Positions 36,950-45,250 of a DNA stretch of 64,000 nucleotides are shown piece after piece; the first letter of the stretch is position 1, and each line of letters opens with the position of its first letter. This DNA is from Tardiphaga sp. P9-11. Its GTDB lineage: Bacteria > Pseudomonadota > Alphaproteobacteria > Rhizobiales > Xanthobacteraceae. The DNA is taken from NCBI RefSeq assembly GCF_008329525.1, contig NZ_NPKQ01000009.1, positions 124,001-188,000 on the forward strand, written 5' to 3'. The position numbers and the translations under genes were made by a program. The notes below the pieces were generated by a model that saw nothing but the letters and a program-made list of their open reading frames with translations, did not search any database and had not been told where the DNA came from.

Positions 36950-37885
36950 TCACGGTGCCGTTAGCACCTGACGGCACGCAGCCGGCATTTCCGCCAGTGT
37001 CATGGGCGGCTTCGGCTTGGGCGGGACCGGCGGCGGCTTCGGGTGCAACACGGCATCGCTGAACCAGTAAGCCAGATCGCCGGCGCTGCAGCCTTCACTT
37101 TCGTTCGGCGGTGGCTGGGACTCGCATTCGGTGCTGCCCACCGGGCATTTGATGCGGACGTGGAAATGATAGTCATGGCCGTACATCGGGCGCACCTTCG
37201 ACAGCCAGCTACGATCGCCCTTGGCTTCGCGGCACAGCGCCTTCTTGATGGCGGCGTTGACGAAGATGCGCTCCACGCTGGGCTCCAGCGCTGCGGCGCG
37301 GATCACCGGCAGATGGGTCGGTGTCCAGGTTGTGGGATCGATATCGAGCCGGTCGCGCCGCACCATCATCACCGCCGACATGTCCTCGCGCTCGTTGCGC
37401 GACAGCTGGCGGTTCGGCATTGGGGTCAACCAGATATCGGCATCGAGCCCGACCTGATGACTGGCATGGCCCGTGATCATCGGCCCGCCGCGCGGCTGTG
37501 ACATGTCGCCGACCAAGATGCCTGGCCAGCCCGCAGTCTTGCTGGCCTTGACCGATAGCCGCTCCAGCAGCTCAACCAGTTGCGGATGTGCCCAGTTGCG
37601 ATTGCGCGACAGCCGCATCACCTGCCAGGTCGGCCCATTGATCGGCAGCGCTTCCGCGCCGGCAATACAGCCCTTGGCGTAGAAGCCGACCACGCGCACC
37701 GGCGATTTCGTAGGTAATACCTTGCGGCCGAACAGTTCCTTGGCGCCGATGGCCGGGTCGTTCGGGTTGGCCAGCGGCGGCAGCGGTTTCGGATCGACGC
37801 TGCCTTTGGTCTGCGCCAACGCGAGCGACGTTGAAACGATGACGGCCGGCAGGGATATGAGGCTGAGAATCAGGCGAAGGCTCAT
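36950..37885 (-). CDS. mepA: Penicillin-insensitive murein endopeptidase
   Basis: A 311-residue periplasmic LAS-type metallopeptidase that cuts D-Ala-meso-DAP cross-links. The signal peptide ends near SLALAQT. Zinc-site segments are GHASHQVGLDADIWL and YGHDYHFHVRI. The Cys residues typical of MepA are present (CIAG, CREA, CPVGSTEC, CSAG, ACRQ). A proline-rich linker precedes the last helix. It is alone on the minus strand. Confidence 0.95.
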   Translation of the reverse strand: MSLRLILSLISLPAVIVSTSLALAQTKGSVDPKPLPPLANPNDPAIGAKELFGRKVLPTKSPVRVVGFYAKGCIAGAEALPINGPTWQVMRLSRNRNWAHPQLVELLERLSVKASKTAGWPGILVGDMSQPRGGPMITGHASHQVGLDADIWLTPMPNRQLSRNEREDMSAVMMVRRDRLDIDPTTWTPTHLPVIRAAALEPSVERIFVNAAIKKALCREAKGDRSWLSKVRPMYGHDYHFHVRIKCPVGSTECESQPPPNESEGCSAGDLAYWFSDAVLHPKPPPVPPKPKPPMTLAEMPAACRQVLTAP

Positions 37886-38262
37886 GCCGTGACTATAACT
37901 GAAGCTGTCGATCAGGTGAGTAACCTACGGCACACATGATTTTAGCGCGCTGGTAACCATATCTGATGCTGGCGCTTTTTTTTGCGTTCCGATTTGTCGG
38001 CCCTGCTGTTGCCACCGGCTCAGTCGTTTTATCAGCGTTTCCTGCCGCTTGTGTCTCTCACTTGGCAGGAAGATCACGCGTGACCCTCTAATGTCTAGAG
38101 ATGGGTAACCATACGCCTACAGCTTTTGCCTGTTGTGAAGGCACCAAATGTGTACAGGCACGCAATGCAGACGGTAATCCTTGCTGCCGAGCGGGCATTG
38201 ATACCGTTTTTTCAGACACTTCTTGCACTGATTGTCGCACGCGCGTTGCGAGTGGATCATTG

Positions 38263-40497
38263 ATGCCGAAATTCCGGCCCGAAGCGAAAAAGAAAGCGAA
38301 AGCGGGACTGGTGTCTCGGATCACCCGGCCGAGCCGGGCGATCGCGGCTGCACCGAAACTGGCGCCGAAAAAGGGTCTTGTCAGCGGTCCCATCCGCGAG
38401 ATCGTGCGCCAGCGTGCCCAGGCCGAGGCGGCGATCGCGGAAGCCCGTAAATCCCATGAGCGTCTGCGCGAGGCGATTGACATCTTGCCGCAAGGCATCG
38501 TGTTTCTCGATTCCGACGGGCGCTACATCCTCTGGAACAAGAAGTACGCGGAGATCTACAACCGCAGCTCGGATCAGTTCGTGCCGGGTGCGCGTCTGCA
38601 GGACACGATCCGCGTCGGTGTCGAGCGCGGCGACTATCCTGAAGCCATCGGCCGCGAGGACGAATGGATCGCGGAGCGCGTCGCCAAACTGTTCCACCCG
38701 GGCGAGCGCCATGAACAGGTTCTGGCCGATGGCCGCGTGATCCTGATCGAAGAGCGGCTCACCGAAGACGGCGGCGTCGTCGGTCTGCGCGTGGACATCA
38801 CCGAGCTGAAACAGCGCGAGGCGTCGTTCCGCCTGCTGTTCGAGAGCAATCCGGTGCCCATGATCGTCTGCGCACTCGACGACGAACGCATCCTCAGCGT
38901 CAACGATTCCGCCATCGAGCACTACGGCTATACGCGTCCCGAATTCGAGAAGCTGACCATCCGCCAGTTGCAGGCCTTCGAGGCGGAGCCGCCCTGGGTT
39001 GGCGACCATGCCAGTGACGAACAGGCGGCGCGAACCTGGAAACACGTCAAGGCCGACGGTGCACTGATCGATCTGGCGATCTATTCGCGCAAGCTCGTCT
39101 ATAACGAGGAGCCGGCCGTGATGCTGGCGCTGATGGACATCACCGAGCGCAAGCGCGCGGAGATGCGGCTCGCTTTCATGGCGCATCACGATGGTCTCAC
39201 CGGACTGCCGAATCGCAATCTGCTGCGCCAGCGGCTCGACGAGGTCCTCGCGCATACAAGGCGTAGCGGTGAAAAGGTCGCCGTGCTGTTCCTCGGTCTC
39301 GACAGTTTCAAGGGCGTCAACGACACGCTCGGCCACGGCATCGGCGACAAGCTGCTGCGCGGCGTGGCGCGGCGGCTGCGCTCGTCGCTGCGCGAGGAAG
39401 ATGCGCTGGCGCGGCTGAACTCGGACGAATTCGCCATCATCCAGACCGGCATCGATCGCCCCGAGGATGTGGTGCTGCTGGCGCGCCGGCTGCTTGACGC
39501 CGTCGGCGAGACCTATCTGCTCGACGGTCATTCGGTGGTGATCGGCGCCAGCATCGGCATCGCGATGGCGCCGAGCGATGGCGACGAATCCGAGCGGCTG
39601 CTCAAGAACGCCGACATGGCGCTGTCGCGCGCTAAGAACGACTCGCGCGGCACCTTCAGTTTCTTCGAATCCGGCATGGACGCTCGCGCGCAGGCACGTC
39701 GCAAGATCGAGATCGATCTGCGTGCCGCGATTCAGGACGATCAACTGCGGCCCTTCTACCAGCCGCTGATCGATCTCAAGACCGGCCGCATCACCGGTTG
39801 CGAGGCGCTGGTGCGCTGGCCGCATGCGGAGCGCGGCATGATCTCGCCGGCAGATTTCATCCCGGTGGCGGAAGACACTGGCCTGATCAATGCGCTCGGC
39901 ACGCAGATCCTGCGCCGTGCCTGCAACGAGGCTGCGCGCTGGCCCGATGAAGTGCGCGTCGCAGTCAATCTGTCGCCGCTGCAGTTCCGCGTCGGCAATC
40001 TGTTGTCGGTGGTGATGGATGCACTCAAGCATTCAGGGCTGCCGCCACGGCGGCTTGAGCTCGAGATCACCGAGACGCTACTGCTGGAAAAGAGCAATCA
40101 GGTGCTCGCGACGCTGCATGCGCTGCGCGCGCTCGGCGTGCGCATCTCGATGGACGATTTCGGCACCGGCTATTCGTCGCTGAGCTATCTCAGAAGCTTT
40201 CCGTTCGACAAGATCAAGATCGATCAATCCTTCGTGCGCGATCTCGGCTCGAATCGCGATGCGCAGGCGATCGTGCGCTCGATCATCAGTCTCGGTATGG
40301 GCCTCGGCGTCACCATTACGGCCGAAGGCGTCGAGACCGAAGCCGAACTCGCCTGCCTGCGTAGCGAAGGTTGCCATGAAGGTCAGGGATTCCTGTTCAG
40401 TCGCGCCCGTCCGAACGACGAGATCATTGAGTTGTTGAGAGCTCAGGCCGTTGCTGCGCCGAATGCCGAGCTATCGGTGCGTGCGCAGGTCGCGTGA
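38263..40497 (+). CDS. PAS-PAS-GGDEF-EAL protein with degenerate GGDEF
   Basis: About 744 residues from the ATG at 38263. The open frame continues to 38101, but that 54-residue stretch is Cys-rich and unlike the rest. A coiled basic N-terminus leads to two PAS domains (about 70-195 and 200-310). The GGDEF domain carries LNSDEF at the active site (386-390), so cyclase activity is unlikely. The EAL domain keeps CEALVRW (514-516 are EAL), DDFGTGYSSL, KIDQSFV and EGVETE, so it should hydrolyse c-di-GMP with the dead GGDEF as a GTP-sensing module. Confidence 0.88.
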   Translation: MPKFRPEAKKKAKAGLVSRITRPSRAIAAAPKLAPKKGLVSGPIREIVRQRAQAEAAIAEARKSHERLREAIDILPQGIVFLDSDGRYILWNKKYAEIYNRSSDQFVPGARLQDTIRVGVERGDYPEAIGREDEWIAERVAKLFHPGERHEQVLADGRVILIEERLTEDGGVVGLRVDITELKQREASFRLLFESNPVPMIVCALDDERILSVNDSAIEHYGYTRPEFEKLTIRQLQAFEAEPPWVGDHASDEQAARTWKHVKADGALIDLAIYSRKLVYNEEPAVMLALMDITERKRAEMRLAFMAHHDGLTGLPNRNLLRQRLDEVLAHTRRSGEKVAVLFLGLDSFKGVNDTLGHGIGDKLLRGVARRLRSSLREEDALARLNSDEFAIIQTGIDRPEDVVLLARRLLDAVGETYLLDGHSVVIGASIGIAMAPSDGDESERLLKNADMALSRAKNDSRGTFSFFESGMDARAQARRKIEIDLRAAIQDDQLRPFYQPLIDLKTGRITGCEALVRWPHAERGMISPADFIPVAEDTGLINALGTQILRRACNEAARWPDEVRVAVNLSPLQFRVGNLLSVVMDALKHSGLPPRRLELEITETLLLEKSNQVLATLHALRALGVRISMDDFGTGYSSLSYLRSFPFDKIKIDQSFVRDLGSNRDAQAIVRSIISLGMGLGVTITAEGVETEAELACLRSEGCHEGQGFLFSRARPNDEIIELLRAQAVAAPNAELSVRAQVA

Positions 40498-40579
40498 TCT
40501 GCAGGGGTAGATTGCCTCGTTCCTCAAAACTGGAAAACCCGGCGGGCGGCCGGGTCCAGTCGCGCACATGATGGTCAAG

Positions 40580-40762
40580 CTATTTTGTCTGATCCTCGAT
40601 AGCGGCGCTGGGCGAATGCGCCTTGATGGAATCGATCGCGCTGGTGGCCGATCCCTTCTGTTTGTAGCCTTGGGAGCCGAACATTTCCTCGCCGTTCGGG
40701 GCCCTGAATCGAAACCGGAATTCACCCGCTTTGTCCTTATAAATCTCGAATTTATAGGCCAT
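40580..40762 (-). CDS. DUF1508 (YegP-like) small protein
   Basis: A 60-residue single DUF1508 repeat: KFEIYKDKAGEFRFRFRAPNGE, then SQGYKQKGSATSAIDSIKAH. E. coli YegP has two such repeats. The family folds as a small alpha/beta domain with unknown function. It is a solo gene on the minus strand between the PAS-GGDEF-EAL gene and the Bug-type gene. Confidence 0.85.
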   Translation of the reverse strand: MAYKFEIYKDKAGEFRFRFRAPNGEEMFGSQGYKQKGSATSAIDSIKAHSPSAAIEDQTK

Positions 40763-41113
40763 GCATGTCTCCTACCGATGCGATACGCCCGCCTGAATTG
40801 AAACGAGCTCCCAAATCGTCTGTCCGCGCTGTGGTTGAGTCAAGGCTTCGCTGCACGGCGTAATGGGCCGCGGGCTACCCTTATCACTGTTTCCCCATCC
40901 CGCGCATGCGAGATCATGGAGCGCCGGGAGGCGCCTTGGGCTTGCGAGGTTCCTTAAGGCTGGCCTCGCGGGGGGCCTGCCTTGCACGTCGGCACCTGCG
41001 GGATTGCGAATCCCGCGGGAGAGACACGCGCATTGCGACATCGGCGGGTGTGAAGTCCGCCGAGCGAACGCTGCGCCTGCCGCAGCCCGGATGACCGGGC
41101 CGCTAAAGAATTC
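40763..41113. other. Intergenic region with a small hairpin
   Basis: About 350 bases without a gene. An 8-bp hairpin (GCGGGATT, loop GCG, AATCCCGC) lies at 40998-41016. It has no T run, so it is not a clear terminator. No RNA gene was recognised. Confidence 0.5.
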
Positions 41114-42091
41114 CTAGTTGGAAATCTTCGTTCTCGCGCGCTTCACGATATTTTCCATCCGCGCGGAGTCCTTTGCGATCGTCGTTCCGAACGCGTCGGG
41201 TCGATCTGCGATCACAGTCAAACCAAGGCCTTCCAGACGGGCTGAGACTGTCGAATCTCGCAATGCCTCCACGATCGATGTGTTGAGCTTCTCGATCACA
41301 TCCTTGGGGGTCGCCGATGGGGCGACAAAGCCGTACCAGTTGCCTGCCAGAAGATCAGGCGATCCTGCCTGCGGTGACGTCGGCACATTGGGCAGCTGCT
41401 TGCTTGGTTCAAGCGCGGTCACCACGATTGGCCTCAACGCTCCGCTTTGCACCTGCTGGACCGTATTCGACAGGTTATCGCACATCATGGATACCTGACC
41501 ACCGATCACATCCTGAAGTGCTGGCGCTGCGCCCTGATACGGGATGTGAACGGTATCGATCCCTTCGAGCACCTTCAGCGTCTCGCCACACAGATGGCTG
41601 GTGCTCCCGTTGCCGGCGGAAGCAAAAGTCAGCTTGCCTGGCTCGGCTTTGGCCAGCGCCACCAGTTCTTTCAGCGAGTTTGCCTTGACCGACGGATTGA
41701 CGACCAGGATGTTTGGCGTCGAAGCGCCGTTGGTGATCGGCGTGAAGTCCTTCTCTGGATTATATGTGGGCTTCTCGTAGATCCACGGATTGATCGCCAT
41801 CATGCCGGTCGTCGCGAGCAGAATCGTATAGCCATCCGCCGGCGAAGCGGCGACGCGGGCCGCTCCGATCGAGCCGTTGGCGCCGCCGCGGTTTTCGATG
41901 ATCACCGTGACGCCGAGCGACTTCGATATCAGCGGAGCCACCAGCCGTGGAATCGCGTCTGCCGTGCTTCCAGCCGGATAAGGGACCACGATCGTGATCA
42001 TTTTTTCAGGAAAGCCGGCCGCTGCCGCGCCGGGCACACCCAAGGCGAGAGGCGCTACCAACGCCGCCAAAAGAAACGTCGTCCACTTCAT
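41114..42091 (-). CDS. Bug-family (tripartite tricarboxylate) binding protein
   Basis: A 325-residue periplasmic receptor with a signal peptide ending GAAAAGF. The Bug-family signature is clear: ITIVVPYPAGSTADAIPRL, VIIENRGGANGSIGA, TFASAGNGSTSHL and HIPYQGAAPALQDVIGGQVSM. These proteins bind carboxylated aromatics or tricarboxylates with TctAB permeases. No TctAB genes are adjacent. The ATG at 42091 has AAGGA upstream. It is last of a cupin, monooxygenase and Bug set, so its ligand is probably the aromatic substrate of the monooxygenase. Confidence 0.9.
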   Translation of the reverse strand: MKWTTFLLAALVAPLALGVPGAAAAGFPEKMITIVVPYPAGSTADAIPRLVAPLISKSLGVTVIIENRGGANGSIGAARVAASPADGYTILLATTGMMAINPWIYEKPTYNPEKDFTPITNGASTPNILVVNPSVKANSLKELVALAKAEPGKLTFASAGNGSTSHLCGETLKVLEGIDTVHIPYQGAAPALQDVIGGQVSMMCDNLSNTVQQVQSGALRPIVVTALEPSKQLPNVPTSPQAGSPDLLAGNWYGFVAPSATPKDVIEKLNTSIVEALRDSTVSARLEGLGLTVIADRPDAFGTTIAKDSARMENIVKRARTKISN

Positions 42092-42245
42092 CCGTAAATC
42101 CTTGCTTGGCATTCTGAAACTCCTGCATGACATCTTGGGAACCAGGATGTCGGCTCCTCCAGGCTTACTGACGCTTCCACTGCCGCGGTTCTTATCCGGC
42201 CGAGTGACCCGTTGCCGTCGACATCGTCTCAGAGAGAATTGCTGA

Positions 42246-43469
42246 TCACTCCGGGCGGTGCTCAGCGACATGCAACGCGCCGGCCCGCTCGAGCGAGTCC
42301 AGCATCGCGATCCGGCGCAATAGCTGTCGCCCCTTTTCCGGATCGGCGGCTGCTGCGCGAATGTCGTCGCGGAAACGCGCGCGATCGGCTTCGTCTTTCG
42401 CTTCGAGGTTCTTCTTGTTGCGGATGGTGTCGCCCTGAATAGCCTGCATCGTGACCGTGCGGCGCTGCAGATCGTAATCGGCGAGAATGCGCTCATCAGC
42501 CGTACCGTGGATGACCGGACCCAGTTTCGCGGTCAGGTTCAATGCATCATGAATGCCGCCATTCATGCCCATGCCGCCGAGCGGATTGTTGATATGGGCG
42601 GCGTCACCGGCCAGAAACGTGCGACCTTTCTGGAAATTCGCGGCGACGCGCTGATGCACGCGATAGAGCGTCGTGTGGAGGATGGGGGCGTCCAGCTCTG
42701 CGGGAACGATCCGCCGGATCGACGCCGTCACATAGGCTTCGGACAGAGCTTCCTCATCGGATGTTTCCGCGGCCACCGGCATCATTACGCGCCATGCGCC
42801 GAGGATACGCAGAAGGAAATACCAGCGTTCGGGATCGGCGACATAGCTGACCGACGAGACGCCAGGGCGAAACGCGGTGAAGTCGACTGGTGTCGTCATC
42901 ACGAGGAAGCGCTCGGGCCAGGTGAAGCCCTCGAATTCCATGTCCTGGCTGCGGCGAACGATGCTGTTCGCGCCATCGGCGCCGATCAGCCAGGCGCATT
43001 CATGCGTCGTGTCGTGGCCGTTGGCCGTGATCACCACCTTGACGGTGTCGCTGGTCTGCTCGACGGATTTGACCTCGCTGCCGAACGCGATCGAGAACAA
43101 TGGATTGCCGGATAGAGCGTCCAGAATGATACGCGTGAGCTTGAACTGTTCGGCCTGCAGGCGGAACGGATGCCGCACCAGATCGGAGATCGCCGCGAAA
43201 TCGAACGTGCCGAGCACACCGTCCTCGGACGAGCTGTACTGCACCGTCGGCGCCTTCAGTCCCCGTGCAATCAACGTGCTGGCGAAACCGAGATCGTCGA
43301 GCATGTCTAGTGTCGGCGGATGGAATGTCGATGCGCGCGACTCGCTGCTCAGCGCGTCGTTCTTCTCGAGCACCAGAACCGGAATGTTCTGTCGCACCAG
43401 ATCTGCGGCAGCCACCATGCCGACCGGCCCTGCACCGGCGATGATGACGGGAAGCTTCGCATTACTCAT
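42246..43469 (-). CDS. FAD-dependent aromatic monooxygenase (PheA/TfdB-like)
   Basis: A 407-residue class A flavoprotein hydroxylase. The dinucleotide site is VIIAGAGPVGMVAAADL (8-24), the second motif is WLIGADGANSIVRR (the DG motif), and the third is FLAGDAAHINNPLGGMGMNGGIHD (the GD motif). It should add one oxygen to a phenolic or aromatic acid using NAD(P)H. It lies between a cupin gene and a Bug-type receptor gene, divergent from a LysR regulator. This context supports an inducible aromatic catabolic set, with the substrate unknown. Confidence 0.9.
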   Translation of the reverse strand: MSNAKLPVIIAGAGPVGMVAAADLVRQNIPVLVLEKNDALSSESRASTFHPPTLDMLDDLGFASTLIARGLKAPTVQYSSSEDGVLGTFDFAAISDLVRHPFRLQAEQFKLTRIILDALSGNPLFSIAFGSEVKSVEQTSDTVKVVITANGHDTTHECAWLIGADGANSIVRRSQDMEFEGFTWPERFLVMTTPVDFTAFRPGVSSVSYVADPERWYFLLRILGAWRVMMPVAAETSDEEALSEAYVTASIRRIVPAELDAPILHTTLYRVHQRVAANFQKGRTFLAGDAAHINNPLGGMGMNGGIHDALNLTAKLGPVIHGTADERILADYDLQRRTVTMQAIQGDTIRNKKNLEAKDEADRARFRDDIRAAAADPEKGRQLLRRIAMLDSLERAGALHVAEHRPE

Positions 43470-43557
43470 TCTATCAAGACCTCTTGCGGGATTTCAGGGA
43501 GCATCGGCTCTGATCGGCTGCACCTCGAAAGGGCTGCCGTCATCGTCTCTGTCGCTC

Positions 43558-43944
43558 TCAGGCTGGATCGTAGTAGTGCATTTCGAGAAGCAGGCAGCCA
43601 CCCTCGGATTTGAACGGACCATGCCAGGCACCCGGCGGTCTGACGGCGTAGGTGTAGCCAGCGAACGGTGCGCCGCCCTGCCCGTTCTCGTCGTTGCCAA
43701 CGATCAGATCGCCGGAAACGAGAAACACTTCTTCCCAGTGGTCGTGAACGATCTGCTGTTTGGTGAACAGGCCCGGAGGAAATTTCAGCAGGCGCGTCCG
43801 GCTGCCGCGTTTGTTCGCTGTATCGAGTGATCCGGACAGGATCTTCTCCAGCGCGCCCGACGCGGGATCGTAGCCCTCGGGCAATTGCCAGCCGCTCTCC
43901 ATGTCGAGCGTGTGGAATTCGTCATGCAATTTGTTGACCGCCAC
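43558..43944 (-). CDS. Cupin-domain protein
   Basis: About 128 residues from GTG 43944, with AAGGAG seven bases before it. The beta-barrel cupin shows VHDHWEEVFLVSGDLIVG with the H-x-H...E pattern, and PPGAWHGPFKSEGGCLLLE with the second His. A metal-dependent isomerase, lyase or dioxygenase role is possible. It is first in the three-gene set with the FAD monooxygenase and Bug receptor, and divergent from LysR. The longer open frame to 44067 crosses the promoter region and is unlikely. Confidence 0.82.
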   Translation of the reverse strand: MAVNKLHDEFHTLDMESGWQLPEGYDPASGALEKILSGSLDTANKRGSRTRLLKFPPGLFTKQQIVHDHWEEVFLVSGDLIVGNDENGQGGAPFAGYTYAVRPPGAWHGPFKSEGGCLLLEMHYYDPA

Positions 43945-44053
43945 TGATGTGCTCCTTGAAGTTGATGACCGAAGCACTTGCACGGGGCACCGCGCTGCAG
44001 CCTGCATGTTTTGAGACCATTGCCGAGGCGCGACCCAAAGGTCGCTGTCCATC

Positions 44054-44067
44054 ATGACTTTTGTCAT
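44054..44067. promoter_or_regulatory. Candidate LysR operator palindrome
   Basis: ATGAC-TTTT-GTCAT is a perfect palindrome with a four-base spacer. It lies between the divergent cupin and LysR genes, about 80 bases before the LysR start. The form is close to the T-N11-A type bound by LysR proteins. Confidence 0.45.
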
Positions 44068-44145
44068 CCGCCGGTAGATTGTTGCCTTGTGCTTAGGCGT
44101 GCAAACAATTTAATCTGCGGACATCTTGCGTTTTTGGAATGAACT

Positions 44146-45033
44146 ATGCGCCGCAGAATACCGAGCCTCGGCGCGCTGATGGCCTTCAGCGCAGCTGCCA
44201 AGCACCTCAGCGTCACGCGCGCCGCCAGCGAACTTGCGCTGACCGAAAGCGCGGTGTCGCGCCAGATTGCGCAGCTGGAGACGCAGCTCGGCGTGAAGCT
44301 GTTTCATCGCATCAAGAAGCGGATCACGTTGACGCGTGCGGGGGCGGCCTACAGCACCCGCGTGGCACAGACGATCGAGCGGATCGAGCGCGATGCGCTT
44401 GAGATCATGGGCTATGAGGCCGACGGCATGGTTCTGGACGTCGCAGCGCTGCCCACCGTCGGCGCCCAGTGGCTCATTCCACGGCTGCCGGACTTCTATG
44501 CGCGGCATCCGGGCGTCGCCGTCAACGTGAGTGCGCGCAACACGCGTTTCTTCTTCAGCGAAACGGCACTCGATGGCGCGCTTTATTTCGGCGAGCCGGA
44601 CTGGCCGGGCACGCAGGCCGACCATTTGTTCGACGAGATTCTTCTGCCGGTCGGCTCGCCGACGCTGATCGGCAGGCGCGGCGAATTGCCGCCGAGCGAG
44701 GTCGCCGAGCTGCGGCTTCTGCATCTGGTCACACGCGCCGATGCATGGCGTCGCTGGTTCGATGCTGCCGACCTTGGCGGCACGAATGTGATCCGCGGCC
44801 CGCGTTTCGATATCCAGTCCACGCTGATCAGTGCGGCAAGCTCGGGTCTTGGCGTCGCCCTGCTTCCCGAATTCCTGATCTCCGATCAACTCAGGTCCGG
44901 CAAGCTGAAAGTACTGTCGAGTCTGACCCTGAAAAGCGCCGGCTCGTACTATTTCGCCTGTCCGGAGGAGAAAGCCGGGAATCCTTTGCTGCAGGCATTC
45001 CGGGCATGGTTGCTGTCACAAGCGAAAGCGTAG
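44146..45033 (+). CDS. LysR-family regulator of the divergent cupin-monooxygenase set
   Basis: A 295-residue LTTR. The helix-turn-helix lies at residues 12-60 (FSAAAKHLSVTRAASELALTESAVSRQIAQLE). The effector domain is of the GcvA subtype (HLVTRADAWRRWFDA, SGLGVALLPEFL). It is divergent from the cupin, monooxygenase and Bug genes, the usual position for an activator of an adjacent catabolic operon. The inducer is probably the substrate or an early product. Confidence 0.93.
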   Translation: MRRRIPSLGALMAFSAAAKHLSVTRAASELALTESAVSRQIAQLETQLGVKLFHRIKKRITLTRAGAAYSTRVAQTIERIERDALEIMGYEADGMVLDVAALPTVGAQWLIPRLPDFYARHPGVAVNVSARNTRFFFSETALDGALYFGEPDWPGTQADHLFDEILLPVGSPTLIGRRGELPPSEVAELRLLHLVTRADAWRRWFDAADLGGTNVIRGPRFDIQSTLISAASSGLGVALLPEFLISDQLRSGKLKVLSSLTLKSAGSYYFACPEEKAGNPLLQAFRAWLLSQAKA

Positions 45034-45130
45034 CTGGCACTCCCGTCATGTCCGCTGGCACAAGGCCGGCAATGCCGACGCAGCGCTCGGCGGCAAGGCG
45101 GCGAGATGCTCGACAAGACGTGAACTTGCT

Positions 45131-45250
45131 GTCGTCCCCGCGAAGGCAGCCCCATAACCACCGTCAGTTCAATCGAATTGGCATAATCGCGACTATCGCG
45201 TTTTCTTCAGATCCACAGCGTGTATGGGTCCCCGCTTTCGCGGGGACGAC
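45131..45250. repeat. GTCGTCCCCGCGAA inverted repeat running into a coding end
   Basis: GTCGTCCCCGCGAA (45131-45144) is perfectly mirrored by TTCGCGGGGACGAC (45237-45250). The right arm also forms its own hairpin (GTCCCCG around CTTTCG). The right half encodes the last residues of the minus-strand GGDEF-EAL protein. Confidence 0.85.

Noticed and set aside
38101-38262. 54-residue Cys-rich N-terminal extension of the PAS-GGDEF-EAL protein
   Set aside because: Codon and residue use are unlike the rest, there is no clear ribosome site, and the basic start MPKFRPEAKKK at 38263 is more natural.
38257-40032. 591-residue antisense open frame opposite the GGDEF-EAL gene
   Set aside because: Same reason: no motifs and shadow-type composition.
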